64,000 nucleotides of DNA from Limnochordales bacterium (GTDB lineage Bacteria; Bacillota; Limnochordia; Limnochordales; DUMU01): NCBI GenBank assembly GCA_014896315.1, contig JADBKP010000001.1, positions 265,557-329,556 of the forward strand. Reading direction: 5' to 3'. Below, piece by piece: positions 61,162 through 64,000 of this stretch (positions are counted from its first letter, which is position 1; the number at the start of each line of letters is the position of its first letter). The translations under genes were made by a program, and so were the position numbers. Under the pieces are notes generated by a model. That model made no database searches. It worked only from the letters and a program-made list of their open reading frames with translations, and was not told the origin of the DNA.

Positions 61162-62478
61162 ATGAAACCGGTAAGTCAACTGCTCAAAACCGGTTTTGGC
61201 CTGCTAACGGTTATTCTCAGTGTGTTCGTCGGGTACAGCGGCGAGAGCGAGGCAGCCACTCCTCAGAAGAAGGTGACGATCACTATCGCAGAATTCGTGG
61301 ACTTCCGGGGGCCAAGCTACGAGTCAAAACGCGCCCTTGCCGACGAATTCGAACGCCGGCATCCTAATATCGAAGTCAAATTCGTCCCGTATGCTCTCGA
61401 CGCTGCGGTCATAACTCATATTGCTGCCGGCGATCCTCCCGATCTGTTTTGGATCGGCGAATCGCTGCAATCCATGGCAGCTCGCGGCATGCTCCTTGAC
61501 CTTACACCATACGTTCGACGCGACAAATGGGACTTGAGCCAATACTTCCCCATTCTGGTGGACGCTTATTCCTATCAGGGCAAGCTTTTTGGTATGCCCA
61601 ATGACTGTGCTCCGATAATCCAGTATTACAATGCCGATCTCTTGGAGAAAGCCGGTCTGGAGCTTCCCGATGCGGATTGGACCTGGGACGATCTGGCCGT
61701 TGCCGCCCGCAAGGCGACGGTTTATGACAAGGATGGCCGGGTCTCCCGTTACGGCTTTGGCATCTCTTTCGGCACGCACACGCTGCTCCCCTTCATCTTC
61801 CAGGCCAACGGGACAATCCTCAGCCCGGACGGGAAATCGCCGGCCTTCGACAATCCGGGCACGGTAGAAGCGTTCCAGTTCCTGGAGCGGCTGATGTTCG
61901 AGACCAAGGCCATGATCCCAGGGCCCGAAGAGGCTCGCAAGGCAGCTTACGAGCGTTTCATCGCCGGTGATCTACCGCTTCTGCATCAAGGTGCATGGAT
62001 GATATCCACTTTTATGCGGCCCATCAAGTCGTTCGAATGGGGCATCTCACCCCTGCCGGCCGGGCGCCGGAAGGCAACCGTTATCGCTTTCGGTGGCTAT
62101 GCCATTCCTGCCAATGCACTCCATCCCAACGAAGCCTGGGAGTTTCTCAAGTTCGCCACCAGTTACGAAGGCCAGACCTTCCTGGTCCAGACGGGCTTCG
62201 CCGCCGTCCCGGCAAACCGCCGGGCAGCCCTCGAACCCAGCAACTACCTCAAAGCCTTTGGCGTCCCCGGACGGCAGTTGCCTGTGGGGCTGATCCCAGC
62301 TGAACTCAACCATGCTTTCCTGGAGTTCCCCGTCCCCGAATACCAGGACCTGATCAACGCTTTCTACAATCTCCTTCCGGAGTGGACTGGCGGCCGGGTC
62401 GGGGCTGCGCAGTTCGTGCGCAAGGTCCAGGAGCAATGGGAGGCGGTTTTTGCCAAGAGCAAGCGGGCCGGTTCGTGA
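61162..62478 (+). CDS. Extracellular solute-binding protein, family 1
   Basis: 438 residues from ATG 61162, with GAGAGGAGG upstream; an in-frame ATG at 61105 has none. The signal ends near YSGESEA-ATP without lipobox. The mature part has FERRHPNIEVKFVPYALDA, HIAAGDPPDLFWIGESLQ and PYVRRDKWDLSQYFPILVD, then a C-terminal GRVGAAQFVRKVQEQWEAVF. It lies between two paralogous DUF4855-type genes and probably carries the product of those enzymes. A strong hairpin follows. No permease gene is present. Confidence 0.9.
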   Translation: MKPVSQLLKTGFGLLTVILSVFVGYSGESEAATPQKKVTITIAEFVDFRGPSYESKRALADEFERRHPNIEVKFVPYALDAAVITHIAAGDPPDLFWIGESLQSMAARGMLLDLTPYVRRDKWDLSQYFPILVDAYSYQGKLFGMPNDCAPIIQYYNADLLEKAGLELPDADWTWDDLAVAARKATVYDKDGRVSRYGFGISFGTHTLLPFIFQANGTILSPDGKSPAFDNPGTVEAFQFLERLMFETKAMIPGPEEARKAAYERFIAGDLPLLHQGAWMISTFMRPIKSFEWGISPLPAGRRKATVIAFGGYAIPANALHPNEAWEFLKFATSYEGQTFLVQTGFAAVPANRRAALEPSNYLKAFGVPGRQLPVGLIPAELNHAFLEFPVPEYQDLINAFYNLLPEWTGGRVGAAQFVRKVQEQWEAVFAKSKRAGS

Positions 62479-62511
62479 GACCCGGGAATTCGTCATCGCC
62501 CGCAATCGGTT

Positions 62512-62546
62512 GGCCGGCCGAAGAAGGCTTCGGCCGGCCATTTCTT
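62512..62546 (+). terminator. Rho-independent terminator
   Basis: GGCCGGCCGAAG (62512-62523) pairs perfectly with CTTCGGCCGGCC (62528-62539), 4-base loop, then ATTTCTT. It ends the SBP transcript. Confidence 0.85.
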
Positions 62547-62663
62547 GAGCACTGCAGGCAACGAGCCGGTTAGAACCGCCGGGCCGCAGGAGTTAGAGTT
62601 ACTAATGCTGTAGGGTCCGTTGGTACCATCCTATTTGCCAGATTTGTCTAAGGAGGAGATGTT

Positions 62664-64000
62664 GTGCGCCGGAGTATACCACCCAACCGAACGCTCCCCA
62701 TGCTGATGGCTGCTTTGTTCGCAGTCACGGTAGCCGCATCCACTGTCGATCTGGCAGGATACAAGGGAGGAGATGTAGTGATAGCGGCAAGTCCACCCAC
62801 AACGGCTGAGACGGCTGAGACGGCTGACCTGGGTTACCTGCGGCCCGGGCCGGTAGAGGAGGGGTGGCCGGCCGACGCGGTGCTGATCTACTGCGGCTAC
62901 TACGCCCCCGGCCGTACCGGTTTGACCGAACTCCACGGCGAGTCATACGCAGGAACGGTACGGGATGACGATGGCGATTGGCTGGCCATCGATTTCCGCC
63001 CTTATGTCACTCACCTCGATTCCACCGGTGAGCCCGACGATACTTTCTTTGACACTTTCATCTTTCTCGGACTATCCAGCCCCCGCGGCCGGGACTTCGC
63101 CGGTGAGTACGACCAGAGCCGGGCCAGCCTCTGGTGGGACTGGCAGTGGTTCATCGAGCGCCTCTACGCGCCGGGAAAACAACTGCAGGCTCTGGAAGCA
63201 GCGGTGGCAAAAGCTGCCGCCAGTCTCAACCGGCCTGAGCTGATCGTAAATGTCTATCTAATGATCCCTTATCCCAGCTACAAGGTGACCGATTTCGGAA
63301 CGCTCGACGGCCAGCCCGGTGGCCAGTCACTCTTGCCGGTGGAGAACAGGCTGGCCGCGGTCCGCTGGTACGTGGACGAGGTCATCAAGCGCTGGCAGGC
63401 CTGGCAGCCAAAGCACCTGCGCCTCGCCGGCTTTTACTGGCTGCAGGAGCATGTCAACCCCGCCGTGCCGGGTGAAACGGTGCTGGTCAGAGGGACGGCC
63501 GAGTACGTTCACAAGCTGGGATACAAGCTGGGGTGGATACCCTGGTCGGGAGCGTATCTTGCCACGTCCTGGCGGGACTTTGGCTTCGACTGGGCCGTGA
63601 TCCAGCCCAACCATATGTTCCAGAACAAGCCCGGGCTGATCGAGTCGGCAGTGCAAAAGGCACGGCAAGCACGCATGGGTATCGAAATCGAACTGGACGG
63701 CCGGGTCAATCAACCCGAAGGTCTACGTAAGCTCTATGACTACCTGGATGGCGGCGTTCGTTACGGTTACATGAAAAACGCCCTGACCGCCTACTACCAG
63801 GACGTGGCTATGCTCGCCCGGCTCTACGCGGCCGGCGAGACGCAGCGGCAGATATACGACGACATCTATGAGTTTGTGAAGGGAACTTATCCGCAGCCGA
63901 CACCGGCGGCTGAGTGGATAAGCGGGGTCGTGGTCGACGAAACCGGGGCTCCCGTGCCCGGAGCAAGGGTGCAGGCGCTTTCCGCGGTCGCCTTCACGGA
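62664..64000 (+). CDS. Secreted DUF4855-type protein, 3' end outside window
   Basis: The frame is open from GTG 62664 to the window end (445 codons). AAGGAGGAG is 4-5 bases upstream. A signal peptide (LMAALFAVTVAASTVD) is followed by a TAETAETAD run made of a 9-base repeat. The DUF4855-like domain has YLRPGPVEEGWPADAVLIYC, DDTFFDTFIFLGLSSPRGRD, HLRLAGFYWLQEHVNP, WIPWSGAYLATSWRDFGFDW and GIEIELDGRV. At the end a beta domain begins, with ISGVVVDETGAPVPGARVQA. This is a paralogue of the protein at 58539 but without the discoidin-like part. Together with the SBP between them it forms a likely glycan-use cassette. Confidence 0.8.
   Translation, partial: MRRSIPPNRTLPMLMAALFAVTVAASTVDLAGYKGGDVVIAASPPTTAETAETADLGYLRPGPVEEGWPADAVLIYCGYYAPGRTGLTELHGESYAGTVRDDDGDWLAIDFRPYVTHLDSTGEPDDTFFDTFIFLGLSSPRGRDFAGEYDQSRASLWWDWQWFIERLYAPGKQLQALEAAVAKAAASLNRPELIVNVYLMIPYPSYKVTDFGTLDGQPGGQSLLPVENRLAAVRWYVDEVIKRWQAWQPKHLRLAGFYWLQEHVNPAVPGETVLVRGTAEYVHKLGYKLGWIPWSGAYLATSWRDFGFDWAVIQPNHMFQNKPGLIESAVQKARQARMGIEIELDGRVNQPEGLRKLYDYLDGGVRYGYMKNALTAYYQDVAMLARLYAAGETQRQIYDDIYEFVKGTYPQPTPAAEWISGVVVDETGAPVPGARVQALSAVAFT

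Noticed and set aside
1-64000. CRISPR arrays, tRNA, rRNA, prophage or integrase genes
   Set aside because: No regular 25-40 base direct repeats with spacers, no cloverleaf sequences and no recombinase motifs were found by reading both strands.

Overview
The window reads as part of the chromosome of a GC-rich, endospore-forming member of the Bacillota (Firmicutes) with a carbohydrate-scavenging lifestyle. Spore formation is inferred from a full set of GerA-type germinant receptor genes (28-34.6 kb). Ribosome binding sites are strong AGGAGG types. Two features hint at a diderm envelope, as in Limnochordia-, Halanaerobiales- or Negativicutes-like lineages: a secreted protein (24.3-26.1 kb) looks like an outer-membrane beta-barrel and ends in phenylalanine, and none of the extracellular solute-binding proteins has a convincing lipobox. 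The taxon is an inference only; no rRNA, tRNA or universal marker gene was seen.

Layout. 0-5.3 kb: two intact-looking sugar-type solute-binding proteins (SBPs; one cut by the window edge), one internally deleted SBP pseudogene and a large secreted metallophosphoesterase. 5.2-8.6 kb (minus strand): a PhnP-like MBL-fold hydrolase, mannose-6-phosphate isomerase, then a graveyard with a PIN-domain remnant fused to a broken LacI gene, a hexanucleotide repeat and paired A-tract repeats that resemble insertion-sequence ends. 8.6-13.5 kb: a GH97 glycosidase, then a Cd/Zn/Pb P-type ATPase with one in-frame TGA and its CadC/ArsR-type regulator with a perfect inverted repeat at the promoter. 13.6-17.7 kb: a LacI regulator, secreted GH13 amylase and SBP, with the same palindrome in front of the regulator and of the amylase. 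17.8-28 kb: YjbQ, a CBS protein, three large secreted proteins of unknown function, two unlisted-size small proteins, a CD3324-like protein and WrbA.

28-34.6 kb: germination locus gerAA(+), gerAB(-), gerAA(+), gerAC(+) and a small two-helix membrane protein that fits the D subunit of germinant receptors. 34.7-42.6 kb: a secreted family-10-like glycosyl hydrolase, an aldo/keto reductase, a GAF/HD-GYP c-di-GMP phosphodiesterase, a secreted discoidin-like protein, and an ABC-2 ATPase/permease pair behind a 16-bp palindrome. 42.7-58.1 kb is almost entirely on the minus strand. From right to left it holds a MerR-ParA fusion, a coiled-coil protein, an alpha/alpha-toroid protein, two tandemly duplicated SBPs, a LacI regulator, another SBP, a stand-alone carbohydrate-binding-like protein, a glucoamylase-family enzyme carrying the same module, and a GH94 phosphorylase. 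58.5-64 kb: two paralogous secreted DUF4855-type proteins flanking another SBP.

Taken together, the genes suggest extracellular depolymerisation (GH13, PF10091 glucoamylase family, GH10-like, DUF4855), capture by SBPs, and intracellular cleavage (GH94, GH97) feeding ManA-type sugar phosphate metabolism under local LacI control. Eight SBP genes or remnants are present without a single recognisable sugar ABC permease or matching ATPase, so import must depend on permeases encoded elsewhere. A second theme is short 6- to 9-bp tandem repeats that have expanded in frame inside non-conserved loops of several enzymes.
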